This document shows, one piece after another, positions 16,830 to 25,671 of a stretch of 64,000 bases of DNA. The translations under genes were made by a program, and so were the position numbers. Origin of the DNA: JANNPJ01 sp965200525 (GTDB taxonomy: Bacteria > Actinomycetota > Actinomycetes > Actinomycetales > Kineosporiaceae); the NCBI GenBank assembly GCA_965200525.1, contig OZ241368.1, positions 5,642,001 through 5,706,000 of the forward strand. Direction: 5' to 3'. The stretch's first letter is position 1. Each line of letters starts with the position of its first letter. The notes under the pieces were generated by a model. That model saw only the letters and a program-made list of their open reading frames with translations. It was not told where the DNA came from and searched no databases.

Positions 16830-19800
16830 TCAGGCCACCAGTCGGGAACCGGTCCGGGTCTTCAGCACCTGGAGCTGGGCCGGGATCCGGTCGCGCAGGT
16901 CGGCCACGTGACTGACCAGGCCGACCGACCGCCCGGCACTGCGCAGGCCGTCCAGCACGTCCATCACCTCGTCCAGCGTCTCCTCGTCGAGACTGCCGAA
17001 ACCCTCGTCCACCAGAAGGGTTTCGATCACCGAGCCGCCCGCCTCGGCCTGCACGACATCGGCCAGGCCGAGGGCGAGGGCCAGCGAGGTGCAGAACGTC
17101 TCGCCGCCGGACAGGCTGGCCGGGTCGCGCTGCACGCCGGTCCAGCCGTCGATCACGGCCAGGCCGAGCCCGGACCGGGCCCCACCCCGGGACGGTCCGT
17201 CGGTGTGCACCAGCAGGTACCGGCCCCCCGACATCGCGGCCAGCCGGATGCTGGCCGCGGCCGCGACCTGCTCCAGCCGGGCCGCCAGCACGTACGACGA
17301 CAGGCGCATCCGCAACGCGTTGTCTCCGCCGGTGCCCTCGACGCAGCGCGACACCGAGTCGAGGGCGCCGAACTGGCGGCGCAGCGGCGCGGTGGTGACG
17401 GCGTGCCGCTCGAGCTGCGCGGCCAGCCCGGAGAGGGCGTGCACGGCCCGGGTGGCCAGGGTGTGCCGCTCCCGGGCCTGCTCGTGCGCTTGCCGGGCCT
17501 CGCCCTGAGCCGCGCGCAGGGCCTCCAGATCGGGCCGCTCGGCCTCGGCCGGTCCGGTCTGCTCGCCCTCGGGCGTCTCGCCGACGATCCGGGCCGCCGG
17601 CTCGAGCAGCAGGGCCGGGATGGTTGCCGGCCCGGGCTTCAGTTCGGGCTCCGGGTCGGCGAACAGGTCGAGCTGAAACGGAGCCGCGGACTCGTCCGGC
17701 CGGGTCGCCGCCGCTGGCGCCCCGGACGGGGTCGCCTCGGGGCCCGAGGCCGGGCCGGCTGATTCGGCGGCCGGCGTCGCGGTGTCGCCCGCCGGCTGAG
17801 CCCGGGCCTCGCACGCCGCCTCGTGAGCCATCCGGACGGCCCGGGCCTGCAGGGCCGCCTCGATCTCGGCCTCCAGATCGGTCAGCAGCGCTTGGGCCCG
17901 AGCCTGCCGGGCGTCGTGCTCGGCCAGCCCGCGGGCCTGCCGGGACCGCTCGGCGGCCGGCAGCATCGCCGTCCCGGCGGCGGCCCGGTCGGCGAAGCCC
18001 GCCGCCTCGGCCGCCTGGTCGGCGGCGGCAGCGGCCCGGCTCAGCCGCTCGTCCGCCTCCTCGCCGGCCCGCCCGGCGGCCAGGCACTCGGCGAGCTGGT
18101 CGGCGGTCTGCTCCAGGCGCCGGTATCGGGCCCGGACGTCGGCGTCCTCACCCCGGGCCCGCTCCAGCCGGGCCCGCAGGTCGACCCGCCGGCCATCGAT
18201 CTCGGCCAGCGACTCCCGGCCGGCGGCGGCTCGGGCCGCCGCCGCCTGCTGCCGGGCGGTGGCCCGTTCCGACCGGCTGGTGATCAGCTCCAGTTCGGCG
18301 GCCAGGTCGCGGGCGGTGGTCGCGGCCGTGCGGGCCTCGATCACCCGGCGGTCGGCCTCGGCCAGCGCAGCGGCCGCCCCGGCGGCGTCGGCCCCTTCCG
18401 TGACGGCCAGCACCGCCGCCGACCGCCGGCCCAGCGCGGCCACCGTCTGCTGAGCCTGCTCCCGGTCGGCCAGGGCGGCCTTCTCGAGCGCCTCGGCCCG
18501 GCGCTGGTCGGCCTCGGTCACCGCGGCCGCGGTCGGTGCGGCCGGGGCCGGGTGCTCGTGCGAGCCGCAGACCGGGCACTCGCCGTCCGGGCCCAGCCCG
18601 GCGGCCAGTTCGGCGGCCATCCCGTCGAGCCGGCGGGCCCGTAGCTCCTGGCTGGCGCCGACCGCCGCCTGGTGGGTGTCGATCGCCGCCCGCAGGCCGT
18701 CCTCGGCCCGGCCCAGCTCGGCCGCCAGGTACTGGTGCTCGAGCACGGCCCGGGCGATGGTGGTGGCCCGGGCCGCCGCCTGCTCGCGATCGGCCAGGGT
18801 CACCGCGACCAGCTCGGCCGCGGCGCGGGCGCCGGCCCGCTCGGCCTGCCGTTCGGTCAGGGCGGTCAGCTCCTGGCCGGCCTCGGCCTGCTCGCGCTCG
18901 GCCGTCTCGATCTGCTGCTCGTCGTCGGCCCGGCGGGCGTCCAGCCGGCCGAGGTCGGTCTCGGCCCGCAGCAGCTCGGTCAGGCCGCCGAGCTCCTCCC
19001 GCAACCGGTCGATCTGCTCGCCCGACGCCGTCCCCGGATCGGTGCCGGTGGCCCGGGCGGCCTCGTGGGCGACGGCCTGGCGCTGCCGGGCCGCCGCGGA
19101 CTGGCGTTCGGCGTCGAGCAGTTCGCCCAGCAGCGGCGCCAGCACCGAGGCGTGGCCGGCCGCGGTCAGAGCGGCCCGGCGTCGTTCCTGCTCCGGCGCG
19201 GCCCCGGCCAGTTCGGCCAGTTCGGCGGTCAGCTGGTCGCGGCGCTGCAGCCGGCGGATCACCTCGACCGCCTCGTCGGTCAGCCGGCGAGCCTTCTCGT
19301 ACCGCTTCTCGGCCGCGCCGACCTCGGACCGGGCCACCGTCTGCTCGGCCCGGGCCGCCTCGGCCCAGCCGGCCACGAGCGCCGCCGCCGCTTCGACGTC
19401 GACCACCTCGTCGGCCGGGCCCGCCTCGGCACCGTGCTCGCCGTCCTTCTCGGCCCGGCCCCGGGCCCCGGTCGGGCCGCCCCGCAGGCGGGCCTCCTCG
19501 GCCCGGGCGAACAACCGGGCCGAGGTGGTGTTCGCGCTCTGGATGTGGTGCTCGAACTCCCGCCGCCGGTCGGCCAGCCAGCGCTCGACCTCGGCGAACC
19601 GGTCGGTGCCGAACAGTTTCTGCAACAGCGGGCGCCGCTCCTCGGCGGTGGCCCGCAGGAAGGCGGCGAAGTCGCCCTGGGGCAGCAGGATCAGCTTGGT
19701 GAACTGCTCCGCGCCCAGGCCGATCACCTGGTCGAGCAGGTCGGCGGCCTCGTCGATCCGGTTGGTCAGCCCGTTCCACTCCCCGCCGACCCATTCCTTG

Positions 19801-20150
19801 AGGACGACGTGGGCCTGCTCCCGCACCACCCCGCTGCCGCGCTTCTTCGGCCGCAGCCATTCCGGCGATCGGGTCACCTCGAACCGCCGCCCGGAGACGG
19901 TGAAGTCGCAGACCACCTCGGGGGCGAGCTCGGCCGGGGCGTGGTCGCTGCGCAGCCGGGCCGCCTGGCCGCGGACGCCGGGCACCCGGCCGTAGAGGGC
20001 GAAGCAGATCGCGTCGAGCACGCTGGTCTTGCCGGCCCCGGTCGGGCCGTGCAGCAGGAACAGACCCGCCTCGGAGAGGCGGTCGAAGTCGACCTCCTGG
20101 CGCTGGGCGAACGGCCCGAACGCGGTCACGGCCAGCCGGTGCAGCCGCAT
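16830..20150 (-). CDS. sbcC: exonuclease subunit SbcC (Rad50-like)
   Basis: A 1,106-residue SMC-like ATPase. Walker A is HGPTGAGKTS (34-43). Long Ala/Arg/Glu-rich coiled-coil arms flank the zinc hook CPVC at 525-528, and the C-terminal half has the signature LSGGETFCTSLALALGLADVV and Walker B LLVDEGFGSLDEETLDEV. With SbcD it forms the bacterial Mre11-Rad50 equivalent that cuts hairpins and ends. The frame extends 134 codons upstream into sbcD, but ATG 20150 shares its A with the sbcD stop (TGATG), giving a coupled start and the family N-terminus MRLHRLAVTAFGPF. A Pro/Ala-rich stretch precedes the C-terminal ATPase half. Confidence 0.96.
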   Translation of the reverse strand: MRLHRLAVTAFGPFAQRQEVDFDRLSEAGLFLLHGPTGAGKTSVLDAICFALYGRVPGVRGQAARLRSDHAPAELAPEVVCDFTVSGRRFEVTRSPEWLRPKKRGSGVVREQAHVVLKEWVGGEWNGLTNRIDEAADLLDQVIGLGAEQFTKLILLPQGDFAAFLRATAEERRPLLQKLFGTDRFAEVERWLADRRREFEHHIQSANTTSARLFARAEEARLRGGPTGARGRAEKDGEHGAEAGPADEVVDVEAAAALVAGWAEAARAEQTVARSEVGAAEKRYEKARRLTDEAVEVIRRLQRRDQLTAELAELAGAAPEQERRRAALTAAGHASVLAPLLGELLDAERQSAAARQRQAVAHEAARATGTDPGTASGEQIDRLREELGGLTELLRAETDLGRLDARRADDEQQIETAEREQAEAGQELTALTERQAERAGARAAAELVAVTLADREQAAARATTIARAVLEHQYLAAELGRAEDGLRAAIDTHQAAVGASQELRARRLDGMAAELAAGLGPDGECPVCGSHEHPAPAAPTAAAVTEADQRRAEALEKAALADREQAQQTVAALGRRSAAVLAVTEGADAAGAAAALAEADRRVIEARTAATTARDLAAELELITSRSERATARQQAAAARAAAGRESLAEIDGRRVDLRARLERARGEDADVRARYRRLEQTADQLAECLAAGRAGEEADERLSRAAAAADQAAEAAGFADRAAAGTAMLPAAERSRQARGLAEHDARQARAQALLTDLEAEIEAALQARAVRMAHEAACEARAQPAGDTATPAAESAGPASGPEATPSGAPAAATRPDESAAPFQLDLFADPEPELKPGPATIPALLLEPAARIVGETPEGEQTGPAEAERPDLEALRAAQGEARQAHEQARERHTLATRAVHALSGLAAQLERHAVTTAPLRRQFGALDSVSRCVEGTGGDNALRMRLSSYVLAARLEQVAAAASIRLAAMSGGRYLLVHTDGPSRGGARSGLGLAVIDGWTGVQRDPASLSGGETFCTSLALALGLADVVQAEAGGSVIETLLVDEGFGSLDEETLDEVMDVLDGLRSAGRSVGLVSHVADLRDRIPAQLQVLKTRTGSRLVA

Positions 20151-21424
20151 CAGGCGCTCCGGCTCTCGGCCGCCCGGGCCGCCTCGACCGCGCGAGCCGC
20201 CTCGGCCGCCTGATCGGCGGGGGCACCGTCGCGTCGGGCCCGCCGCTCGAGGGCCTCCAGCGCCGGGTCGGCCGTGGTCACGCCCTCCATCCGGTTGAGC
20301 AGGGACGCCTCCAGGGCCTGCTGCAGCAACTGGGTCTCGTCGGCGTCGGCCGGCCGCCGGCGGACGTGCTCCAGGAAGCCGCAGCAGACGTCGAGGTCGC
20401 CCTGGCCGGCGATCCGGGCGGTGTACCCGGTCTCGCCGCCGCGGATCGTGGTGCTGGGCTCCAGCCGCAGCTCCAGGACGTGCGGGAACCGGCGGCGCAA
20501 CCGCTCCATCGGCTCGGCCGGGCGGACCGGATCGGTCAGCGTGACCTGGCACCAGGCCTCCTCGGCGACCGCGTACCGGCGGTCGACCAGCAGCTCCTCC
20601 AGCGGGCCCCGCAACCGGGCCAGCGGGCGGGGGACCGGGGCCTCGATCGCGCTGACCCGGGCCGCGCCGTCCGCGGGCAGGTCGACCAGCCAGCTGCCCT
20701 TGCGGTGCCCGGCCTCACCGAACGAGAAGGCCAGCGGCGAGCCGCTGTAGCGCACGGCCTCGGACAGCTGCTGGCGGCCGTGCAGGTGACCGAGGGCCAC
20801 GTAGTCGGCGCCGTCGAAGGTCGAGGCGGCGACCTGCCCCAGCCCGCCCACGGCCAGCTCGCGCTCGCTGTCGGAGGCGGTGCCGCCGGTGACGAAGGCA
20901 TGGGCGCTGACCACCGAACGGACCCCGGACCGGCCGGCCAGATCGGCCCTGACGGCGTCCATCGCCGCGGTCAGCACCCCCGCCTGGGTGCGCTCGGCGC
21001 CGAGCCCGTCGGCGGCCAGGGCCGGCTCCAGGTAGGGCAGCGGGTAGAAGGCGACCTCGCCGTGCCGGTCGCTGATCAGCACCGGCTCGCCGATCCGGGC
21101 CGGGTCGGTCCGTACGTGCACCCCGGCCTTGGCCATCAGGCGGGAGCCGAAGCCCAGCCGGCGGGGCGAGTCGTGGTTGCCGCTGGACAGGATCACGCTC
21201 GCGCCGGCCCCGGTCAGCCGGAGCAGCGCGTCGTCCAGGAGCTGCACCGCGTCGACCCCGGGCAGGGCCCGGTCGTAGATGTCGCCCGCCACCACCACGA
21301 CGTCGACCTGCTCGGAGCGCACTACCTCGACCAGGTGGTCGAGCTGCGCGGCCTGGGCGGCCAGCAGATCGACCCGGTGGAAGGACCGGCCCAGATGCCA
21401 GTCCGAGGTGTGGAGGATGCGCAC
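20150..21424 (-). CDS. sbcD: exonuclease subunit SbcD (Mre11-like)
   Basis: A 424-residue calcineurin-like phosphoesterase. Metal-binding motifs are in order: ILHTSDWHLG, VVVAGDIYDRALP, LSSGNHDS, SAHAFVTGG and ALGHLHGRQ. The C-terminal tail is Ala/Arg/Glu-rich. The longest frame starts at a TTG ten codons earlier, but GTG 21424 gives the standard MRILHTSDWHLG start and has TACGGT seven bases before it, the leaderless pattern. It is translationally coupled to sbcC. Confidence 0.95.
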   Translation of the reverse strand: MRILHTSDWHLGRSFHRVDLLAAQAAQLDHLVEVVRSEQVDVVVVAGDIYDRALPGVDAVQLLDDALLRLTGAGASVILSSGNHDSPRRLGFGSRLMAKAGVHVRTDPARIGEPVLISDRHGEVAFYPLPYLEPALAADGLGAERTQAGVLTAAMDAVRADLAGRSGVRSVVSAHAFVTGGTASDSERELAVGGLGQVAASTFDGADYVALGHLHGRQQLSEAVRYSGSPLAFSFGEAGHRKGSWLVDLPADGAARVSAIEAPVPRPLARLRGPLEELLVDRRYAVAEEAWCQVTLTDPVRPAEPMERLRRRFPHVLELRLEPSTTIRGGETGYTARIAGQGDLDVCCGFLEHVRRRPADADETQLLQQALEASLLNRMEGVTTADPALEALERRARRDGAPADQAAEAARAVEAARAAESRSA

Positions 21425-21431
21425 GGCCCTC

Positions 21432-21437
21432 ACCGTA
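21432..21437 (-). promoter_or_regulatory. -10 hexamer TACGGT of sbcDC
   Basis: On the minus strand TACGGT is followed by seven bases and the GTG start of sbcD. Two DnaA-box-like sequences lie 41 and 79 bases further upstream. Confidence 0.55.
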
Positions 21438-21477
21438 GGCAGGTCCGCCGACAATCGGGATGCAGGCTCGCCGCAGT

Positions 21478-21524
21478 TGTGGACAAACCCCGCTGCGTCC
21501 GGACGACGCGCCGGCTGTGGACAA
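21478..21524 (-). promoter_or_regulatory. two DnaA-box-like sites between sbcD and ligase gene
   Basis: TGTGGACAAACCCC occurs twice, at 21478-21491 and 21516-21529, 38 bases apart. Its reverse complement contains TTGTCCACA, the preferred DnaA box of high-GC actinobacteria. Both copies have the same orientation and share five extra flanking bases. The region is not an obvious origin (no dnaA, dnaN or AT-rich stretch), so the sites more likely regulate the flanking genes or titrate DnaA. Confidence 0.55.
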
Positions 21525-21583
21525 ACCCCACCCGTTGATCGTTTCCCCTCGCCCGCGGGCCGGGAATGTGGTTTCGTCCACTC

Positions 21584-23056
21584 GTGGGCGACGAGGTCTC
21601 AGCCAGCCATTTCACTCGCGAGCAGCGTCAGCGCTATCGCGAGAAGGTCCAGCTCTGCCTGGACGTGTTCGAGCGGCTGATCACCACCTGGCGGTTCGAC
21701 GACAAGAAACCGCTGACCGGTCTCGAGGTCGAGCTCAACCTGGTGGACGCCGGATACCAGCCGGCCCTGGTCAACGCGGCCGTGCTGGAGGAGATCGCCG
21801 ACCCGAATTATCAGACCGAGCTGGGCGCCTACAACATCGAGCTCAACGTCGACCCGAACCCGTTGCCGGCCCTGGCCGAGCTGGAGGACGGGCTGCGGGC
21901 CAGCCTGAACGCGGCCGAGACCAAGGCCAACTCCCGCGACGCCCACATCGTGATGGTCGGCATCCTGCCCACCCTGATGCCCGAGCACCTGGCCGATCCG
22001 AACTGGATGAGCGCCTCGACCCGCTACCAGGCCCTGAACGACTCGATCTTCGCCGCCCGCGGTGAGGACCTGCACCTGGACATCCACGGCGTCGAGCGGC
22101 TGTCGATCTACTCCTCCACGTTGGCCCCCGAATCGGCCTGCACCAGCGTGCAGCTGCACGTCCAGGTCGACCCGCAGGACTTCGCCTCGGCCTGGAACGC
22201 GGCCCAGGTGCTGGCCGGGCCACAGCTGGCGCTGGGCGCCAACTCGCCCTACTTCTTCGGCCGCGAGCTCTGGCGGGAGACCCGGATCGAGCTGTTCATG
22301 CAGGCCACCGACACCCGCCCGCAAGAACTGCGCAACCAGGGGGTCCGGCCGCGGGTGTGGTTCGGCGAGCGCTGGATCACCTCGATCTTCGACCTGTTCG
22401 AGGAGAACGTCCTGTACTTCCCGTCGCTGCTGCCTGAGCTCAGCGACGAGGACCCGGTGGCCGAGCTGGACGCCGGCCGGGCCCCGAACCTGCAGGAGCT
22501 GAGGCTGCACAACGGCACCGTGTACCGCTGGAACCGGCCGATCTACCAGGTGGTGGACGGCGTCCCGCACGTACGGGTGGAGAACCGGGTGCTGCCGGCC
22601 GGCCCGACCGTGGTCGACACCCTGGCCAACGCCGCGTTCTTCCACGGGGCGCTGCGCACCCTGATGGCCGACGAGCGGCCGGTCTGGTCGAAGATGGCCT
22701 TCGGCACGGCCGAGGAGAACTTCTTCGTCTGCGCCAAGCAGGGCCTGGACGCCGGCGTCTACTGGCCCGGGCTGGGCGAGACCGGCGTCGAGGAGCTGGT
22801 GCTGCGCCGGCTGCTGCCGATGGCCCACCAGGGGCTGGAGTCGGCCGGGGTGCCGGCCGAGGTGCGCGAGCGCTACCTGGGCATCATCGAGGCCCGGGCC
22901 AAGAGCGGGATCAACGGCGCCTCCTGGCAGGTGGCGGCCGTGCGCGGGTTCGAGGCCCGCGGGCTGGACCGGGCCGCGGCCCTCACCGCCATGCTCGAGG
23001 TCTACACCCGGGGCATGCATGCCAACGAACCGGTTCACACCTGGGACGTGCCGTGA
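21584..23056 (+). CDS. glutamate-cysteine ligase family (GCS2/YbdK-like) protein
   Basis: A 490-residue member of the GCS2 carboxylate-amine ligase family. Visible features include REQRQRYREKVQLCLDVFERL at the N-terminus, TGLEVELNLVD, YQTELGAYNIELNVDPNPL (metal/glutamate region), CTSVQLHVQV and RVENRVLPAGPTVVD. The family forms amide bonds from carboxylates and amines; many actinobacterial copies are annotated as glutamate-cysteine ligase although their true substrate is often unknown, and mycothiol makers do not need glutathione. GTG 21584 (MGDEVSASHFTREQ) fits the family start better than ATG 21566. No clear ribosome site is visible. It is 13 bp before corA, so the two are probably cotranscribed. 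Confidence 0.8.
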   Translation: MGDEVSASHFTREQRQRYREKVQLCLDVFERLITTWRFDDKKPLTGLEVELNLVDAGYQPALVNAAVLEEIADPNYQTELGAYNIELNVDPNPLPALAELEDGLRASLNAAETKANSRDAHIVMVGILPTLMPEHLADPNWMSASTRYQALNDSIFAARGEDLHLDIHGVERLSIYSSTLAPESACTSVQLHVQVDPQDFASAWNAAQVLAGPQLALGANSPYFFGRELWRETRIELFMQATDTRPQELRNQGVRPRVWFGERWITSIFDLFEENVLYFPSLLPELSDEDPVAELDAGRAPNLQELRLHNGTVYRWNRPIYQVVDGVPHVRVENRVLPAGPTVVDTLANAAFFHGALRTLMADERPVWSKMAFGTAEENFFVCAKQGLDAGVYWPGLGETGVEELVLRRLLPMAHQGLESAGVPAEVRERYLGIIEARAKSGINGASWQVAAVRGFEARGLDRAAALTAMLEVYTRGMHANEPVHTWDVP

Positions 23057-23069
23057 TGGGGTTCGCCGA

Positions 23070-24083
23070 GTGACCAGTGTCGAGAACGTGATCGGTGACT
23101 GCGCGATCTACGAGAAGGGCCTGCGCCAGAGCGAGCGGGTGCCGTTCGAGCGGGCCGCGGACGCCGCCCGGGAGACCAGCGGGTTCGTCTGGATCGGCCT
23201 GCAACAGCCGAGCGAGGCCGACCTGGCCGCGGTGGCGGCCCAGTTCGGGCTGCCGGCCCTGGCCGTCGAGGACGCGATCAAGGCCCACCAGCGGCCCAAG
23301 CTGGAGGTCTACGACGGCGTGGTGTTCGTCGTCCTCAAGGCCGTGCGGTACGTGGACTCGCACGAGATCGTCGAGGTCGAGGAGCTGGCCCTGTTCCTCG
23401 GCGAGCACTTCGTGGTCAGCGTCCGGCACGGCTCGACCATGCTGCTGACCCAGGTCCGCCAGGAGCTGGACGGCGGCAAGCTGATGTCGAACCTGCACGG
23501 CCCGACCGCGGTGCTGCACCGGGCCGCCGACCTGGTCGTGGACCAGTACACCGAGGTGGCCCGGGCGATCGACGACGACGTCGCCGAGATCGAGGCCCAG
23601 GTGTTCAGCGAGCACGAGAGCGATCACGCCGAGCGGATCTACAAGCTCAAGCGCGAGGTGCTGGAGTTCCGCCGGGCGGTGCTGCCGCTGGTCGAGCCGA
23701 TGCACCGGCTGATGACCGGCAACGTGCCGGGGATGGACCCGGAGGCCAAGCAGTACTTCCGCGACGTGCACGACCACGTGCTGCGGGCCGCCGACGAGAT
23801 CGAGCGCCACGACCGGTTGCTCAGCGACATCCTGCAGGCCAACGTGGCCCGGGTCAGCGTCGGGCAGAGCGCGGTCGCCGTCCGGCAGAACGAGGACATG
23901 CGCAAGATCTCGGCCTGGGCCGCGATCGCCCTGGTGCCGACCGCGGTGGCCGGGGTCTACGGGATGAACTTCGACAACATGCCCGAGCTGAAGTGGCACT
24001 ACGGCTACTACATCATCCTGGGCGTGATCGCCGGCGCCTGCCTGCTCCTGTACCGCGCGTTCCGCCGCAACGGCTGGCTCTGA
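23070..24083 (+). CDS. corA: CorA-family magnesium/cobalt transporter
   Basis: A 337-residue CorA channel. The long soluble, mostly helical N-terminal part leads into two C-terminal membrane helices. The first ends in the ion-selectivity motif G298-M-N (YGMNFDNMP) and the second is YYIILGVIAGACLLLY, followed by a basic tail RAFRRNGWL. GTG 23070 gives the usual family start; a longer frame exists but would overlap the ligase gene. It moves Mg2+ (possibly Co2+/Ni2+) into the cell down the membrane potential. Confidence 0.93.
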   Translation: MTSVENVIGDCAIYEKGLRQSERVPFERAADAARETSGFVWIGLQQPSEADLAAVAAQFGLPALAVEDAIKAHQRPKLEVYDGVVFVVLKAVRYVDSHEIVEVEELALFLGEHFVVSVRHGSTMLLTQVRQELDGGKLMSNLHGPTAVLHRAADLVVDQYTEVARAIDDDVAEIEAQVFSEHESDHAERIYKLKREVLEFRRAVLPLVEPMHRLMTGNVPGMDPEAKQYFRDVHDHVLRAADEIERHDRLLSDILQANVARVSVGQSAVAVRQNEDMRKISAWAAIALVPTAVAGVYGMNFDNMPELKWHYGYYIILGVIAGACLLLYRAFRRNGWL

Positions 24084-24309
24084 AGCCGAGGCTGAGTCGC
24101 TCCAGGCCGCTTCAGATCGCTTCAGGCCCGCTCCAGGGCCGCTGCCCGGCGTTCCGGGGCGGGAGTGGCACCCGGGCCGAAACGACATTCACCGGGCAGA
24201 CCAATCCGCGCGGCCCTACGCTCCGAACCGGGGGTGTCCGACCTGCGGATCAGCAGGTCCGGAGTGGATCAACGTGGATGCCGGTTTCGGCTGACGGAGG
24301 TACAGCAGC
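24084..24309 (+). promoter_or_regulatory. leader region of the sigK unit with candidate SigK-type promoter
   Basis: This gap has no gene. The first 60 bases hold short repeats (CGCTCCAGGCCGCTTCAG-like, two imperfect copies). CCAATCC at 24201-24207, 15 bases, then CCGAAC at 24223-24228 resembles the SigK promoter consensus as I remember it (CCATCC and CCGAAT); the spacing is shorter by about two bases. If real, sigK is autoregulated. GGAGG at 24296-24300 precedes the sigK ATG. Confidence 0.35.
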
Positions 24310-24957
24310 ATGGTTGGAAGGCGTCAGAACGCCTCCGGAGGCCGGTTGGGGGTGGTTCCCGACGGTTCATCCGGTTCGGGGGTTCCGGCCCTGGTCCCGG
24401 CAGCCGATCGCACGTCCGAGGCCCTGCTGGAACTGGTCGCGCGGGGTGACGAGGCCGCCTTCGAGACCCTGTACGAGCGGGTCTCCGGCATCGTCTTCGG
24501 GCTGGCCCGGGCCGTGCTGCGCGATCCCCACCAGGCCGAGGAGGTGGCCCAGGAGGTGCTCCTGGAGGTCTGGCGGACCGCTCCCCGGTTCGACGCCTCC
24601 AAGGGCAGCGCCCGGGCCTGGATCTCTACCATGGCCCACCGCCGCGCCGTCGACCGGGTGCGCAGCTCGCAGGCCTCCCGGACCCGGGACGAGGCGGTTG
24701 CCGCCGGTCAGGGCGAGCGGGACTACGACGACGTGGTCGAGCGGGTGGAGAGCCGGCTCGACGTCGAACGGGTCCGGCACTGCCTCGACGGCCTGACCCC
24801 GCGCCAGCGGGACACGGTCACGCTGGCCTACTACGGCGGTCACTCGTACAACCACGTGGCCACTCTGCTCAAACTTCCGCTCGGCACCGTGAAGACGCGG
24901 ATGCGGGACGGGCTCATCCGGTTGCGCGACTGCTTGGGGGTGGGCTCTGATGCCTGA
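24310..24957 (+). CDS. sigK: ECF sigma factor SigK-like
   Basis: A 215-residue ECF sigma factor. Region 2 includes ALLELVARGDEAAFETLYERV and RDPHQAEEVAQEVLLEVWR; region 4 has LDGLTPRQRDTVTLAYYGGHSYNHVATLLKLPLGTVKTRMRDGLIRLRD. It is identified as SigK by its partner genes: RskA-type anti-sigma and a fasciclin lipoprotein, the same trio as M. tuberculosis sigK-rskA with the MPT70/MPT83 regulon. The first 30 residues are Gly/Ser-rich and not conserved; a later start is possible. The stop overlaps the next start by eight bases. Confidence 0.9.
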   Translation: MVGRRQNASGGRLGVVPDGSSGSGVPALVPAADRTSEALLELVARGDEAAFETLYERVSGIVFGLARAVLRDPHQAEEVAQEVLLEVWRTAPRFDASKGSARAWISTMAHRRAVDRVRSSQASRTRDEAVAAGQGERDYDDVVERVESRLDVERVRHCLDGLTPRQRDTVTLAYYGGHSYNHVATLLKLPLGTVKTRMRDGLIRLRDCLGVGSDA

Positions 24958-25654
24958 ACTGCATCTTCTGACCGGTGCCTACGCTCTTGACGCCCTGGAC
25001 GACGTCGAGCGCAAGGCCTTCGAACGGCACCTGCGCACCTGCGCGACCTGCGTGATCGAGCTGATGGAGTTCCGGGAGTCGGCCGCGAGCCTGGCCGACC
25101 GGGTGGCCCAGACCCCGCCGGCCGAACTGCGGGCCCGGGTGATGGCCGAGGTCCGGCGGACCCGTCAGGTGTCACCGGGCGTGCGGGCCTCCCTGCCGCG
25201 ACCGTCGCTGCGCCAGGTGCTGGCCTCGGCCGCCGCCGCGGTGATCCTGGCCGGCGGCGCCGGCCTGGGCGGGGTGGCCTGGCAGGCCCACCGCACGTCG
25301 AACGAGGCACAGGTCGAGGCCGGCCGGATCGCCGGAGTGATGACCGACCCGAGCCGGATCGAAGTGGTCCACGGAATCGCCGGCGGTGGCCGGGCGGCCG
25401 TGGTTGCGGCCGACGGGCAGGCTGTTTTCGCTGCCGACCAGCTGCCGGCGGCCAGGTCGGGCAAGGACTACCAGCTCTGGGTCATCCACGACGGCAAGGC
25501 CCGGTCGGTGGGCCTGCTCAAGGTCCAGGACGGAAAGACCAAGGCCGTGGTCTCGGGTGTGGGTCTCAAGGACATGGTCGCGGTCACGGTCGAGCCGGAC
25601 GGTGGGTCGAAGCAGCCCACCACCGATCCGATCGTGGGTCTGACGGTCGCCTGA
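24950..25654 (+). CDS. rskA: anti-sigma-K factor RskA
   Basis: A 234-residue membrane anti-sigma factor. The N-terminal zinc-type domain has H27-x3-C31-x2-C34 (HLRTCATC) and the LHLLTGAYALDALD motif that binds the sigma factor. A membrane helix lies at about 87-107, and the C-terminal extracellular part is the RskA domain (DYQLWVIHDGKARSVGLL). Release of SigK normally follows stepwise proteolysis of this protein. Translation is probably coupled to sigK through the overlap. Confidence 0.93.
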   Translation: MPELHLLTGAYALDALDDVERKAFERHLRTCATCVIELMEFRESAASLADRVAQTPPAELRARVMAEVRRTRQVSPGVRASLPRPSLRQVLASAAAAVILAGGAGLGGVAWQAHRTSNEAQVEAGRIAGVMTDPSRIEVVHGIAGGGRAAVVAADGQAVFAADQLPAARSGKDYQLWVIHDGKARSVGLLKVQDGKTKAVVSGVGLKDMVAVTVEPDGGSKQPTTDPIVGLTVA

Positions 25655-25671
25655 GGCCGGCCCACCGGGCG

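Noticed and set aside
21478..21529. A chromosomal origin of replication at the DnaA-like boxes
   Set aside because: Only two boxes, no dnaA or dnaN, and no AT-rich unwinding region.
21599..23038. A 479-codon minus-strand frame opposite the GCS2 ligase
   Set aside because: Its protein is a shadow rich in Gly, Val and Gln; the plus-strand frame has clear family motifs.
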